A DNA stretch of 64,000 nt from Vibrio splendidus 12E03 (GTDB lineage: Bacteria; Pseudomonadota; Gammaproteobacteria; Enterobacterales; Vibrionaceae): contig NZ_AJZD02000077.1 of NCBI RefSeq assembly GCF_000272105.2, positions 1-64,000 on the forward strand. The letters run 5' to 3'. Both the position numbers and the translations under genes were made by a program. Positions 1 to 9,341 of the stretch are shown here, piece after piece. The stretch's first letter is position 1; the number at the start of each line of letters is the position of its first letter. Under the pieces are notes generated by a model, which saw only the letters and a program-made list of their open reading frames with translations, was not told the DNA's origin and ran no database searches.

Positions 1-677
1 TTCTTTGATATTTTATTATTTGGATTCGTACATATAAAGAAGTGATTCTTGTTATGTTTGCGACCTGACTAGTGTGTGCTATGTGTTAGTATACCATCAT
101 GTTTCGAGATTATGGGTTTCTGATAGCTCTTCATTGGATATTTTCTAAAACAAAACAGCAAGCTTTACTCACAAAGGTGAGCTTTTTATTTTTGATGCCA
201 ATCGTTTTGAGCAACTTTCTTAACGTGCTGATCGTATTGGTTAGAGACAGTAGCACCATTCCAACATTCATTAAAAATCTCATCATTTACTCACACATCG
301 ACCATTATGGTTATAAAGATAGAGTAAAAAACGAAATGGTTTTTGCCTTAATTTGATTAAGGTTTTATTTTCGATGGTCATTATCGAACGATCGCTCAGG
401 TTTATATGAAATATCATTATTAATTCTGTTTCTAAAAAACAATTATTTCTATTGTAATTAATCCTAGATTAAATTGTCTTTTATTCTATTTTTTCGTTTG
501 GGATATCAGAAATCAAGTTCGTTTAAAAATGTGTGGAATGTATATTTGGTGTGTTTTTTGTTATCTTTTAATGGTGTGTTTTTCGGGGTATATAAGTAAA
601 ATAAATAACGTATTCACGGATAGAGCATCAGCAGTAAAAGGGATAATTAATCATGTTGTTTTTTTTGTGGAGTGGAA
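1..677. other. AT-rich stretch without a convincing gene
   Basis: The first 677 bases are strongly AT-rich. An 85-codon open frame at 99-356 on the plus strand has no ribosome binding site in front of its ATG and no recognisable domain, so I do not call it a gene. The remainder holds no hairpin with a T-run and no repeat that I can see. It probably contains the promoter of the small gene that starts at 678. Confidence 0.5.
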
Positions 678-971
678 ATGAAAGTAGTTTCAAAAGAAAG
701 TGTTACGCGTATTCTGGGTGGCATCGAAGAGTATAAACAACTCGCTTGCGTGGAGTCTAAAGGGTTAGATATGATCAGCTTATTGGTGCGCTTGTGCCAC
801 CTACAGAGCAAAAAAATCTCAACTGATGACCGTCAAATCTTAGCAGACCATATTAAGGACCTGATATTTGAAGAGGTTGTATTTGCTCGGAGCATGGAGT
901 TGGAGGAGGCAGAATCAATCTTATTGGACTCTATTCAGCCTCTGTGCTGCTCTAAACCAAGCAAATGTTGA
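678..971 (+). CDS. Small hypothetical protein preceding an EAL phosphodiesterase
   Basis: This 97-aa protein matches no family I recognise. I chose ATG 678 because a GGAG lies 5 bases upstream; an in-frame GTG at 672 would add two residues and overlap that GGAG. The protein is soluble, mostly helical and acidic in its second half, and ends in a short Cys-rich tail (LCCSKPSKC). It stops 6 bases before the EAL gene, which has no clear ribosome binding site of its own, so the two are probably translationally coupled. By context it may be a partner or modulator of the phosphodiesterase; that is inference from position only. Confidence 0.72.
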   Translation: MKVVSKESVTRILGGIEEYKQLACVESKGLDMISLLVRLCHLQSKKISTDDRQILADHIKDLIFEEVVFARSMELEEAESILLDSIQPLCCSKPSKC

Positions 972-977
972 TCACCT

Positions 978-1835
978 ATGCTTGAGTGGAACTCAGAACA
1001 TCGTCGATACGAGATGACTATAGCTGGATTCAAAGTACACAGTGTATTTCAATCCATCAGCGATGATTCTCAAACCGTGTTTGGCTATGAAGCGCTTTGC
1101 CGAATTGAGAAGCAAGGTGAAAAAGTCAACATCAAGAGGTTCTTTAAAATACTCGAGGGTTTTGGTGAAAAGTCAGAGTTCGGATTTAAGTTCTTTCTTA
1201 ATATTATGCATTTAAGAAATTTCAGACAATCGAGCATCTATGATCGTGATACCAAGTTATTCCTCAACGTGACACCTTGTTTCTTTAAATACTTTTCACA
1301 CGAGCATGATTTAAACAATTTGTACCTACCGTTAATCGAAGAAGAGCAGATTGACCTTAATCAGATAGTCGTTGAGATTGTCGAGGATTACTGCCCACTC
1401 GCGGATATTGAAAGCTTACACAAGGGCACTGAGTACTTGAAGAGTATCGGCATATCATTCGCATTAGACGACTTTGGTACGGGGTGGTCTGGCTACAGCC
1501 GCATGACGATAGTACAGCCCAATTACATCAAAGTCAGTAGAGAAATGCTGATCGAATTTGGTATGAGCGAATCAATCGAGAATAACCTGCTTGAAGAGCT
1601 GAACACCATCACTAGCCTAAAAGGGATCAAGGTGATCTTTGAGGGCATTGAAAATGTCGAAAATTATCAAACTGCGGATCGATATGGGGCTGATTATTAT
1701 CAGGGTTATTATCTAGACCTTCCTAAGTCATACCCGGTAAATATGCCTAAACCAAGTGAGACAAAGCCCGATGAGACGTTTCGTCAAAATGCTCACCTGA
1801 TTAAGAAAATAAGAGCAAGAGCGCTTAACTCATAG
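978..1835 (+). CDS. EAL-domain cyclic-di-GMP phosphodiesterase
   Basis: The 285-aa protein is essentially a stand-alone EAL domain with no sensor or membrane segment. The residues expected for c-di-GMP hydrolysis to pGpG are visible in order: EAL at residues 38-40, the Asn of LNVTP, the Glu of EIVED, the DDFGTG loop, the Lys of YIKVS, the Glu of FEGIEN and QGYYL near the end. It should therefore be catalytically active. It lies 6 bases behind a small orphan gene and is followed by a terminator at 1909-1937, giving a two-gene unit. With the diguanylate cyclases at 14.3 and 16.8 kb and the adhesin at the window end it belongs to a biofilm/motility theme. The target is unknown. Confidence 0.93.
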   Translation: MLEWNSEHRRYEMTIAGFKVHSVFQSISDDSQTVFGYEALCRIEKQGEKVNIKRFFKILEGFGEKSEFGFKFFLNIMHLRNFRQSSIYDRDTKLFLNVTPCFFKYFSHEHDLNNLYLPLIEEEQIDLNQIVVEIVEDYCPLADIESLHKGTEYLKSIGISFALDDFGTGWSGYSRMTIVQPNYIKVSREMLIEFGMSESIENNLLEELNTITSLKGIKVIFEGIENVENYQTADRYGADYYQGYYLDLPKSYPVNMPKPSETKPDETFRQNAHLIKKIRARALNS

Positions 1836-1908
1836 ACGTGTAAAGCAGTGTGCAAAAACAGGCAATGTATCGATTCCCCTTAACTGAACTGTCTTTTGTT
1901 TTAGTTCA

Positions 1909-1937
1909 CTAACCTCTCGTATGAGAGGTTAGCTTTT
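1909..1937 (+). terminator. Rho-independent terminator of the EAL operon
   Basis: A perfect 10-bp stem (CTAACCTCTC with GAGAGGTTAG) closes a GTAT loop and is followed by CTTTTTA on the plus strand, 73 bases after the EAL stop codon. Confidence 0.85.
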
Positions 1938-2009
1938 TAGTCCGTGGAGTCGATTGGGTGAGTGCTATTTGAGTGACTTTAAACAGACTAGTTTAGGAGG
2001 GAAGGGCTA

Positions 2010-2261
2010 TCAGTATTCCAATAGATGATTACAGTTCGCTTTCTGAATTTCAATCTGATCAACATTAAGCTTAATGTTGTAATGCTGCTGTTCTCGATCC
2101 ACAAAAAGACAAGTCCCTTCACTGGTACAAATACTAACGTTGGCGTTTTCGTTTGAGTTAATCGAAGACCATAAATCATCAAATGACGCTTTGATCGCAT
2201 CATAGTTTTTACGTTTCGCTACTTCGTCTCTTGTAAGAGACATCATGCAAATCTCGCTCAT
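2010..2261 (-). CDS. Hypothetical protein, 83 aa
   Basis: I set the start at the ATG whose first base is 2261, because GAGAGG lies 6 bases in front of it. The open frame continues upstream to 2300, but that longer start falls inside a terminator hairpin (2289-2319) and has no ribosome binding site. The protein begins MSEICMMSLTRDEV, is soluble and charged, and has a predicted helical first half and a beta-rich second half (VSICTSEGTCLFVD). I recognise no domain. It stands alone on the minus strand, between the EAL operon and the remnant of a deoxyribosyltransferase. Confidence 0.65.
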   Translation of the reverse strand: MSEICMMSLTRDEVAKRKNYDAIKASFDDLWSSINSNENANVSICTSEGTCLFVDREQQHYNIKLNVDQIEIQKANCNHLLEY

Positions 2262-2281
2262 AGTTTTCCTCTCAATATTTA

Positions 2282-2319
2282 CAAAAAATTCTCCCGGCAT
2301 TGTGAGGATGCTGGGAGAA
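2282..2319 (-). terminator. Terminator downstream of the deoxyribosyltransferase remnant
   Basis: Read on the minus strand, a 12-bp stem with one G-T pair (2289-2300 with 2308-2319) closes a 7-base loop and is followed by TTTTTTG. It lies between the truncated gene at 2347-2778 and the 83-aa gene, so it separates their transcription. Confidence 0.8.
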
Positions 2320-2346
2320 TCAATGTCATTCAGTTTAGATAGCGAT

Positions 2347-2778
2347 TTACGCTGCCTTAGCGTCGTTCTTTAGCTGTTCTAGACAACGGATGAACGCACG
2401 TAGGTTACGATACACGTCTGTTTGATCATAAAACACGCCAACATTCTCTAATTCTATCGGGCCTGATACTGCGTTATCTAGCATTAGGTTATCAATTAAG
2501 CCAAAGTTTTCTAGCGTCATACCAATGCCATCCACATAGGTTTGCTCATCGACTTGCTTAGCATTTGGCAGTTGGTCTAGGTTTCTTTTTAGGAAAAGAT
2601 TTGAGTTGTTGCTGTAGGCAAGTACCGTTTTACCTAGCGCTTTACCAAAGCCCATCTCATAGGCTGTACCCACATCGCAGCTCGCGCCTCTGAAAGGTGT
2701 CATGTTGGCGATGACGATATCACAGCTCTCAATAAGCTCTTCATTAGCGCTGTTTTGCTTAAGCTCATGATTTGAAAA
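2347..2778 (-). pseudogene. Nucleoside 2-deoxyribosyltransferase, N-terminus missing
   Basis: The reading frame matches the C-terminal two thirds of the nucleoside 2-deoxyribosyltransferase family, which exchanges bases on deoxyribonucleosides. The conserved centre is present: DIVIANMTPFRG, then CDVGTAYEMGF and VLAYSN. Family members need an N-terminal strand and loop (the LAGPEVF-type motif) that precedes this by roughly 60 residues. Here the frame hits a TAA at 2779-2781, only about 25 codons before TPFRG, and no ATG exists upstream of the one at 2703, which lies inside the conserved core. A product starting at 2703 would be 118 aa and lack the base-binding N-terminus. I read it as a 5'-truncated remnant. 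Its own terminator (2282-2319) survives. Confidence 0.72.
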
Positions 2779-2875
2779 TTACTTTGAGGCTATTTCTTGT
2801 TCGTTGAAGGCGAGAACGTGACGGTGAGTCGAATGGGAAGGGGACCTCTTGAGATGCAGAAAAATCGATAGATAA

Positions 2876-2904
2876 TAAAAAAGCCCGAGTATGGACTCGG
2901 GCTT
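2876..2904 (-). terminator. Terminator of trxB-cydDC side (after cydC)
   Basis: A 10-bp perfect stem (AAGCCCGAGT with ACTCGGGCTT) with loop ATGG is followed, on the minus strand, by a T-run. It lies 29 bases past the cydC stop. Confidence 0.88.
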
Positions 2905-2933
2905 TGGATGTTTCTTTGTCATCAATGAAGCGA

Positions 2934-4655
2934 CTAGATTGCCTGACGCAGTTGGAAATAACGTCCTGCTTCGTTTAACAGTTTCTCATGAGAGCCGTTT
3001 TCAACAATCTCGCCTTGTTCAATCAGAACGATAGAATCCATCGATTCCAGACCAATCAAACGGTGCGTGATGAAGATAACCGTCTTGCCTTCGAAGTGCT
3101 TCTCGAAAAGAGTCATGATGCTTTGCTCAGTTTGCTTATCTAAGCCTTCTGTTGGCTCATCAAGAAGCAGGATAGGGGCGTCATGAAGAATGGCACGTGC
3201 GATGCCGATACGGCGCTTCTCACCACCAGACAGTTGACGACCACCGTCACCTAACCAGCTATCAAGCGCGTTGTTCTCAAGCAGCTTTTCTAGGCCAACG
3301 TCTTTAAGGATGTTCGCTAAGTGATCATCGGTGGCTTCTGGTCTTGCAATCAACAAGTTGTCACGCAAAGTGCCATTTAGAATGTCGACACGCTGGCTTA
3401 CCACACTGATTGATTCACGAAGCTGTGATTCGTTCCACTGCGTCAGTTCAATGCCCGCGATTGAGATATAGCCCTTTTTAGGATCCCAGTAGCGAGTCAG
3501 TAGCTGAATCAAAGTCGATTTACCTGAACCCGTTTGACCAACAATCGCAACCTTGTGTGTGGCAGGAATCGTTAGGTCTACAGCGTTCAGAACACTGCGC
3601 TCAGAATCAGGGTAGTTGAACGTCACGTTTGAGAACGTAATATCAAGCGGCTTGTTGATGTCGAGTTTCTCTTCAGCAAACTGAACTTCAGGTTCCGACA
3701 AAATAACTTCGTTCAAGCGACGCGCAGAAGACAGAGTCTGCCCTAAATGCTGGAACGCACCTGCAATTGGCATTAGCAGCTCGAAGCTTGCCATAGTTGC
3801 GAATGCCATTAGCGCGATGAACGGGTCTGGTGCATTACCACCCACGCCGTCAGCCGCAAGCCAAAGCATAAGAACCAATGTCAAACCGTTGAACAGCATC
3901 AGAGCTGCTGACGCCATACCGGTTAGGTTAGCATTCACAAACTGATTCGCCATCAGCTTCTGCTGTGTTTCTAGAATCGCATTACGGTAACGTTCTTCTG
4001 CACCGAACAGAGTCAGTTCGCTGTAGCCTTCAATCCAATCTAGCGTAGTCACACGAAGATCAGCTTTGTTCTGTGTCAGCTCACCACCGTTACGTTTACC
4101 TAGCTTGTAGAACAAGATTGGCCAAACCAACAGCATGATCAGAAGGATAGAACCTAAGATCAAACCTAGTGAGCTATCGAACCACATCAAGAACAGAGTC
4201 AGGAAGAAAATCCCGAACACACCAACCGTCACTGGGCTTACTAAACGTAAGTACACGTGATCCATGGCATCTACATCAGCGACCAAGCGGTTGAGAAGGT
4301 CAGCATCACGAAGGTTTGAGATACGACCTGGGATCAGCGGAGCAAGCTTCTTGAAGAAGAAGATACGCAGATCGGTTAACAATTTGAATGTTGCATTGTG
4401 GCTGACAACACGTTCACCCCAACGACCCGCAGTACGGCTCATTGCCAAACCACGTACACCGCCACCCGGTAGCATATAGTTGAAGGTTTCACGCGCAATC
4501 GTCAGGCCCGCAACCGCAGAAGCTGAAATGAACCAGCCTGATAGCGTTAACAAGCCGATAGAAGCCGATAGAGTAGCAAAAGCCAATAGCATGCCTAGCG
4601 ATAGGCCAAACCAATGCTTTTTATAGAGTTTCAGGTAAGGCAGTAAATCACGCAT
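2934..4655 (-). CDS. cydC: Thiol reductant ABC exporter subunit CydC
   Basis: CydC (573 aa) pairs with CydD to form a heterodimeric ABC exporter in the inner membrane. The pair sends cysteine and glutathione to the periplasm and is needed for assembly of cytochrome bd oxidase and of periplasmic cytochromes. The N-terminal half carries about six membrane segments, starting with the hydrophobic helix at residues 16-45. The nucleotide-binding half shows Walker A GQTGSGKST near 373-381, the signature LSGGEKRR, Walker B ILLLDEPTEGLD near 494-505 and the H-loop ITHRL. Its ATG overlaps the end of cydD by 8 bases, so the two are translationally coupled. Gene order trxB-cydD-cydC is the usual one for gamma-proteobacteria. 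Confidence 0.97.
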   Translation of the reverse strand: MRDLLPYLKLYKKHWFGLSLGMLLAFATLSASIGLLTLSGWFISASAVAGLTIARETFNYMLPGGGVRGLAMSRTAGRWGERVVSHNATFKLLTDLRIFFFKKLAPLIPGRISNLRDADLLNRLVADVDAMDHVYLRLVSPVTVGVFGIFFLTLFLMWFDSSLGLILGSILLIMLLVWPILFYKLGKRNGGELTQNKADLRVTTLDWIEGYSELTLFGAEERYRNAILETQQKLMANQFVNANLTGMASAALMLFNGLTLVLMLWLAADGVGGNAPDPFIALMAFATMASFELLMPIAGAFQHLGQTLSSARRLNEVILSEPEVQFAEEKLDINKPLDITFSNVTFNYPDSERSVLNAVDLTIPATHKVAIVGQTGSGKSTLIQLLTRYWDPKKGYISIAGIELTQWNESQLRESISVVSQRVDILNGTLRDNLLIARPEATDDHLANILKDVGLEKLLENNALDSWLGDGGRQLSGGEKRRIGIARAILHDAPILLLDEPTEGLDKQTEQSIMTLFEKHFEGKTVIFITHRLIGLESMDSIVLIEQGEIVENGSHEKLLNEAGRYFQLRQAI

Positions 4656-6432
4656 CTAAATTACCCTTATTATCTTGTTGAGCTAAGTTCGCGTTCAGCA
4701 TCTCTTCAAACAAACCACCCGCAGTCGAAAGCTGAGAGTAATGACCTTGTTCAACCAGACCACCATCGCGCATAACCAGAATATTATCGACTGATTTAAG
4801 AGGAGCAAGTTGGTGCGTCACAAGCAGGGCAGTGCGACTTTCGATGTTGCTGTTGATGCCTTTCATCACGAGCTGTTCACTACGAGTGTCTAGGCTGGCA
4901 GTCGGTTCATCAAGCAACCAGAATTGACCGTCTTGAATCATTGCGCGAGCCAAAGCCAAACGCTGAGATTGACCAACAGATAGGCCTCCTGAACGATCAG
5001 AAATCATGTAATCCAAGCCGTGCTCGTTTACAAACTCGTTAGCAAAAGATTGCTCAAGTGCGTTTTGAACTGTTTGATCGGTAATATCTTGCTTACCTAG
5101 AGTGACGTTGTCACGAATGCTGCCGTGAAGCAACAGTGGGTTTTGACCAACCCAGCTGATCGTCTTACGCCAAGATGCCAAGTCTAAATCACGCAGTTCA
5201 ACGCCATTGATTTTCAAGCTTCCTTCATAAGGCATGAAACCAAGGATGGCATTGATCAAACTTGTTTTACCCGCACCACTTGGGCCAACTAACGCAGTCG
5301 ATTGGCGAGTGTTCAGTGCGAACGAGATAGGACCAACTAATTGAACACCTTCAGGGCTTAACACTTTTAGGTCGGTAGCTTCAATATTGATGCCTTGAGC
5401 TGGGTCTAGTTGAGTGTCACCTGATTTAACCTTAGTAATATCGGTTTCTAGGAACTCGACAATACTTTCGGCCGCGCCCACCGCTTGTTGCTTCGCGTGG
5501 TAGAACGTACCTAAGTCACGTAGAGGTTGGTAAAACTCTGGCGCTAAGATAAGGATAAACAAACCTGCGAATAGTGTAATACCTGCGCCGTAGTGGCCGA
5601 AGTTAAGCTCACCGATGTAGGTGAAACCAAAGTAAACCGCCGTCATCGCGATAGAGATCGACGTGAAGAACTCAAGTACCGCAGAAGACAAGAAAGCGAT
5701 TTTCAACACGTCCATCGTGCGCGTTCTGAACACTTCAGATGCACCTTTAAGTACTTCTGTTTCAGCGTTGGTGCGATCAAATAGACGAATAGTCGTCATT
5801 GACTGCAAACGGTCGTAAAAGTGACCTGAAAGACGCTGCAGCGCTTTGAAGTTTTTACGGTTTGCATCGGCCGCTTTCATACCCACAAGCGCCATGAACA
5901 TCGGCACTAGTGGAGCAGTAATCAAGAAGATCAGTCCTGCTGCCCAGTTTACTGGGAACACCACAACCAAAATAATGAATGGAATCATTACCGACAGAGA
6001 CATCTGAGGCAGGTAACGAGAGAAGAAGTCTTGCATGTCTTCTACTTGTTCTAGCAACAGGGTTGCCCACGTACCGGCAGGTTTACCTTTAATGTAAGCA
6101 GGGCCTAACTCACGTAATTTATCTAGGATGAGTTGCCTTATGTAGACACGGATTTGTTCACCACAGCGATAACCTGCGATTTCACGTCCCCATGTACAGC
6201 CAGCACGGCCAACGACCGATAATGCCAAGCCTGCGAAATGACCAACCAGTTCAGATTTATCGACATTTTCGATGATCAGCTGGTGAAGAATAGAGGCGAG
6301 AAGAGCTGCTTGAGCAATTAAGAACACGCTTGAAAGTACGCCAAGGCTAATTGCAATCATAAGCCAGCGTTTCGCTAACTTACTCTGTTGCTTAAGCCAC
6401 TTGTTCAAGCTGCGTTGTTTTTTCTTATCCAT
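4648..6432 (-). CDS. cydD: Thiol reductant ABC exporter subunit CydD
   Basis: CydD (594 aa) is the partner half-transporter of CydC. Membrane helices fill residues 20-320; the nucleotide-binding domain has Walker A GPSGAGKTS near 382-390, an LSVGQSQR signature (the usual LSGGQ is altered at the third position, as is common for CydD) and Walker B FWLLDEPTASLD near 503-514, followed by VTHQL. Length agrees with the family (about 590 aa). The start ATG at 6432 lacks a strong ribosome binding site. A terminator (6484-6512) separates it from trxB, so cydDC should have its own promoter in the short interval, where a Fur-like sequence also lies. Confidence 0.97.
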   Translation of the reverse strand: MDKKKQRSLNKWLKQQSKLAKRWLMIAISLGVLSSVFLIAQAALLASILHQLIIENVDKSELVGHFAGLALSVVGRAGCTWGREIAGYRCGEQIRVYIRQLILDKLRELGPAYIKGKPAGTWATLLLEQVEDMQDFFSRYLPQMSLSVMIPFIILVVVFPVNWAAGLIFLITAPLVPMFMALVGMKAADANRKNFKALQRLSGHFYDRLQSMTTIRLFDRTNAETEVLKGASEVFRTRTMDVLKIAFLSSAVLEFFTSISIAMTAVYFGFTYIGELNFGHYGAGITLFAGLFILILAPEFYQPLRDLGTFYHAKQQAVGAAESIVEFLETDITKVKSGDTQLDPAQGINIEATDLKVLSPEGVQLVGPISFALNTRQSTALVGPSGAGKTSLINAILGFMPYEGSLKINGVELRDLDLASWRKTISWVGQNPLLLHGSIRDNVTLGKQDITDQTVQNALEQSFANEFVNEHGLDYMISDRSGGLSVGQSQRLALARAMIQDGQFWLLDEPTASLDTRSEQLVMKGINSNIESRTALLVTHQLAPLKSVDNILVMRDGGLVEQGHYSQLSTAGGLFEEMLNANLAQQDNKGNLDA

Positions 6433-6445
6433 TATGAAGGCTTAA

Positions 6446-6460
6446 TGATAATTATTATTT
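6446..6460. promoter_or_regulatory. Candidate Fur box in front of cydD
   Basis: TGATAATTATTATTT matches 12 of 14 defined positions of the 7-1-7 Fur motif (TGATAAT-n-ATTATCA). It lies 13 bases upstream of the cydD start codon, where a bound repressor would block transcription. Chance matches in AT-rich DNA are possible, so this is a candidate only. Confidence 0.38.
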
Positions 6461-6483
6461 GTTGAGGGCGGCTAGTATACAAA

Positions 6484-6512
6484 AGAAAGCCCAGTGGATA
6501 TACCACTGGGCT
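6484..6512 (-). terminator. Terminator of trxB
   Basis: A perfect 10-bp stem (AGCCCAGTGG with CCACTGGGCT) around a 5-base loop is followed on the minus strand by TTCTTTTG. It lies downstream of trxB and before cydD. Confidence 0.85.
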
Positions 6513-6593
6513 CTAGGGATTTACAACAAAATGTGATGACGCCCTGCATCTACTGAGGTGAGGGCTTCGATATTTAAATCTGCAATCTCAGAT

Positions 6594-8004
<1,411 letters not shown>

Positions 8005-8039
8005 AAACAAAGAGCCGAACCTGTTGTGAGTAGATTCGG
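8005..8039 (-). terminator. Terminator of the 8.06-9.34 kb operon
   Basis: On the minus strand an 8-bp stem with one G-T pair (CCGAATCT with AGGTTCGG) is followed by CTCTTTGTTT. It lies 23 bases past the stop of the membrane-protein gene. Confidence 0.65.
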
Positions 8040-8061
8040 ATTTTAGTACTTGATGCTTTGT

Positions 8062-8445
8062 TTAATCTCTAGCTGCTTTTTTCAAAAAATCGCTCGTTTT
8101 GTAAGCGATAACTAACCAAAAAGATGACAAAGCAAAAATAACTGGTTGGATGTAACTAAACACACTCTCTGGGTTTATAAGAGAATACGCATAAACCCCT
8201 CCACAAAGAATCAAAAGAATAATTGTTAAACCGATAAAAATAAGCAACCCTTGTGAGTTTATGTTTTTGCTTCCATTAGAGTCACATATGATGATTCCTA
8301 GTGATTGAGCAATCATCATGAAACTAGCTACAGACCAATCTGTAGATGTCAGAATCTCCATTGGTTTTGATGTAGCTAACTTCGTTACCAATAAAATAAC
8401 GAAAGGCACAAGTATAAAAATGTAGCTTGCTAGAAACTTTTTCAT
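8062..8445 (-). CDS. Small multi-spanning membrane protein, unknown
   Basis: This 127-aa protein has about four hydrophobic segments (roughly residues 5-22, 40-53, 67-90 and 97-114) joined by short loops and a basic C-terminus (FLKKAARD). I do not recognise a family. Its ATG overlaps the TGA of the upstream 299-aa gene by 4 bases (ATGA), so the two are translationally coupled and probably act together. Codon use is visibly more AT-rich than in the neighbouring housekeeping genes, which fits acquisition by transfer. A coupled cytosolic protein and small membrane protein is an arrangement seen in toxin, signalling and anti-phage modules; nothing in the sequence proves such a role. Confidence 0.78.
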   Translation of the reverse strand: MKKFLASYIFILVPFVILLVTKLATSKPMEILTSTDWSVASFMMIAQSLGIIICDSNGSKNINSQGLLIFIGLTIILLILCGGVYAYSLINPESVFSYIQPVIFALSSFWLVIAYKTSDFLKKAARD

Positions 8446-9341
8446 TCAAATAGATTTGCTTGACTGTCCGAACTAATAAACTTGTCACGTTCGACGCTAT
8501 GAACGTGGTTAATAATTGCATTAGCGTTTCGAGTGTTTCCAGATGAGCTAACAACCACATCACAAATCAAGTTTACACGAATTAGATCGTTTGCTCTTAC
8601 TACTGCCATTTTTCCAGATTGGTACTTACTAAGCCATTCATGATCAACTATCTTCACGAAAAATTGTCTTTGAGAAATGATACTTTTTACGTACCAAGAG
8701 CCAGTCCCAATATTACAGGGCTTGATTGCGATAATAGTGTCTTTGCCATTAAAGGGCTCTGGTTGGGATTTCTTTAAGTCTGCCATCGAGATATGAGATC
8801 TAAATCCAGGGTCAAACTTGTATACTTTATTGCTCGAAGATGACTCGTTTGCAGATACCTCAAAATGCTCTTGATCCATAAGCATTTCTCCACCGGTAGA
8901 TATATCATTCATCACTTCGGCTAAAGAAATACGGTCAATATAAGGGTCGACTATATTAGCCGCAAATGTGTTATGACTTTTTAAAAAGGCTGATGTTTCT
9001 TGTTCAATTTCTTGAGCCTTTTGCTCTAAGTTATCCTCAGTTGCATCATTAAGTAGCAGTTTGGTTAGTTGTAAAGCAATAAAATCTAAAACACCGCCTT
9101 TATAACCAACCTTATTAATTAGCTTGATGGAACCACGTTCAACATGATCGAATAAAAAAACTGATTCGGAATCGGGTTCAATTTGCTGCCCAATTAATTC
9201 AATGAAGTGGCGGTAACCTTTGGTATAGCAGTGTAGAGCTAGCAGCATATCTTCAGGGTTAGCTCGCAGGTCTCTGTGCTCTAAACGTAATGTTAGGTTA
9301 TTGGTTTCAGAGCATTTCTTTATTGGCGTAGTGGTGTGCAT
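8442..9341 (-). CDS. Uncharacterised cytosolic protein, first gene of a two-gene operon
   Basis: The 299-aa product has no signal peptide or membrane segment and no motif that I can place. Three parts are visible. An N-terminal alpha/beta region (residues 15-85) contains a long helix and a VERGSIKLI strand. A helical middle (about 95-150) is rich in Glu and Gln. A C-terminal beta-rich part (about 195-285) includes IIAIKPCNIGTGSWYVKS and AVVRANDLIRVNLICDVV and could form a small barrel. It is AT-rich compared with its neighbours and overlaps the downstream membrane-protein gene by 4 bases. No homologue comes to mind; a sensor/effector pair is a reasonable but unproven reading. Confidence 0.8.
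   Translation of the reverse strand: MHTTTPIKKCSETNNLTLRLEHRDLRANPEDMLLALHCYTKGYRHFIELIGQQIEPDSESVFLFDHVERGSIKLINKVGYKGGVLDFIALQLTKLLLNDATEDNLEQKAQEIEQETSAFLKSHNTFAANIVDPYIDRISLAEVMNDISTGGEMLMDQEHFEVSANESSSSNKVYKFDPGFRSHISMADLKKSQPEPFNGKDTIIAIKPCNIGTGSWYVKSIISQRQFFVKIVDHEWLSKYQSGKMAVVRANDLIRVNLICDVVVSSSGNTRNANAIINHVHSVERDKFISSDSQANLFE

Noticed and set aside
99..356. 85-codon plus-strand open frame near the window start
   Set aside because: No ribosome binding site before the ATG, AT-rich low-complexity composition, no recognisable domain.
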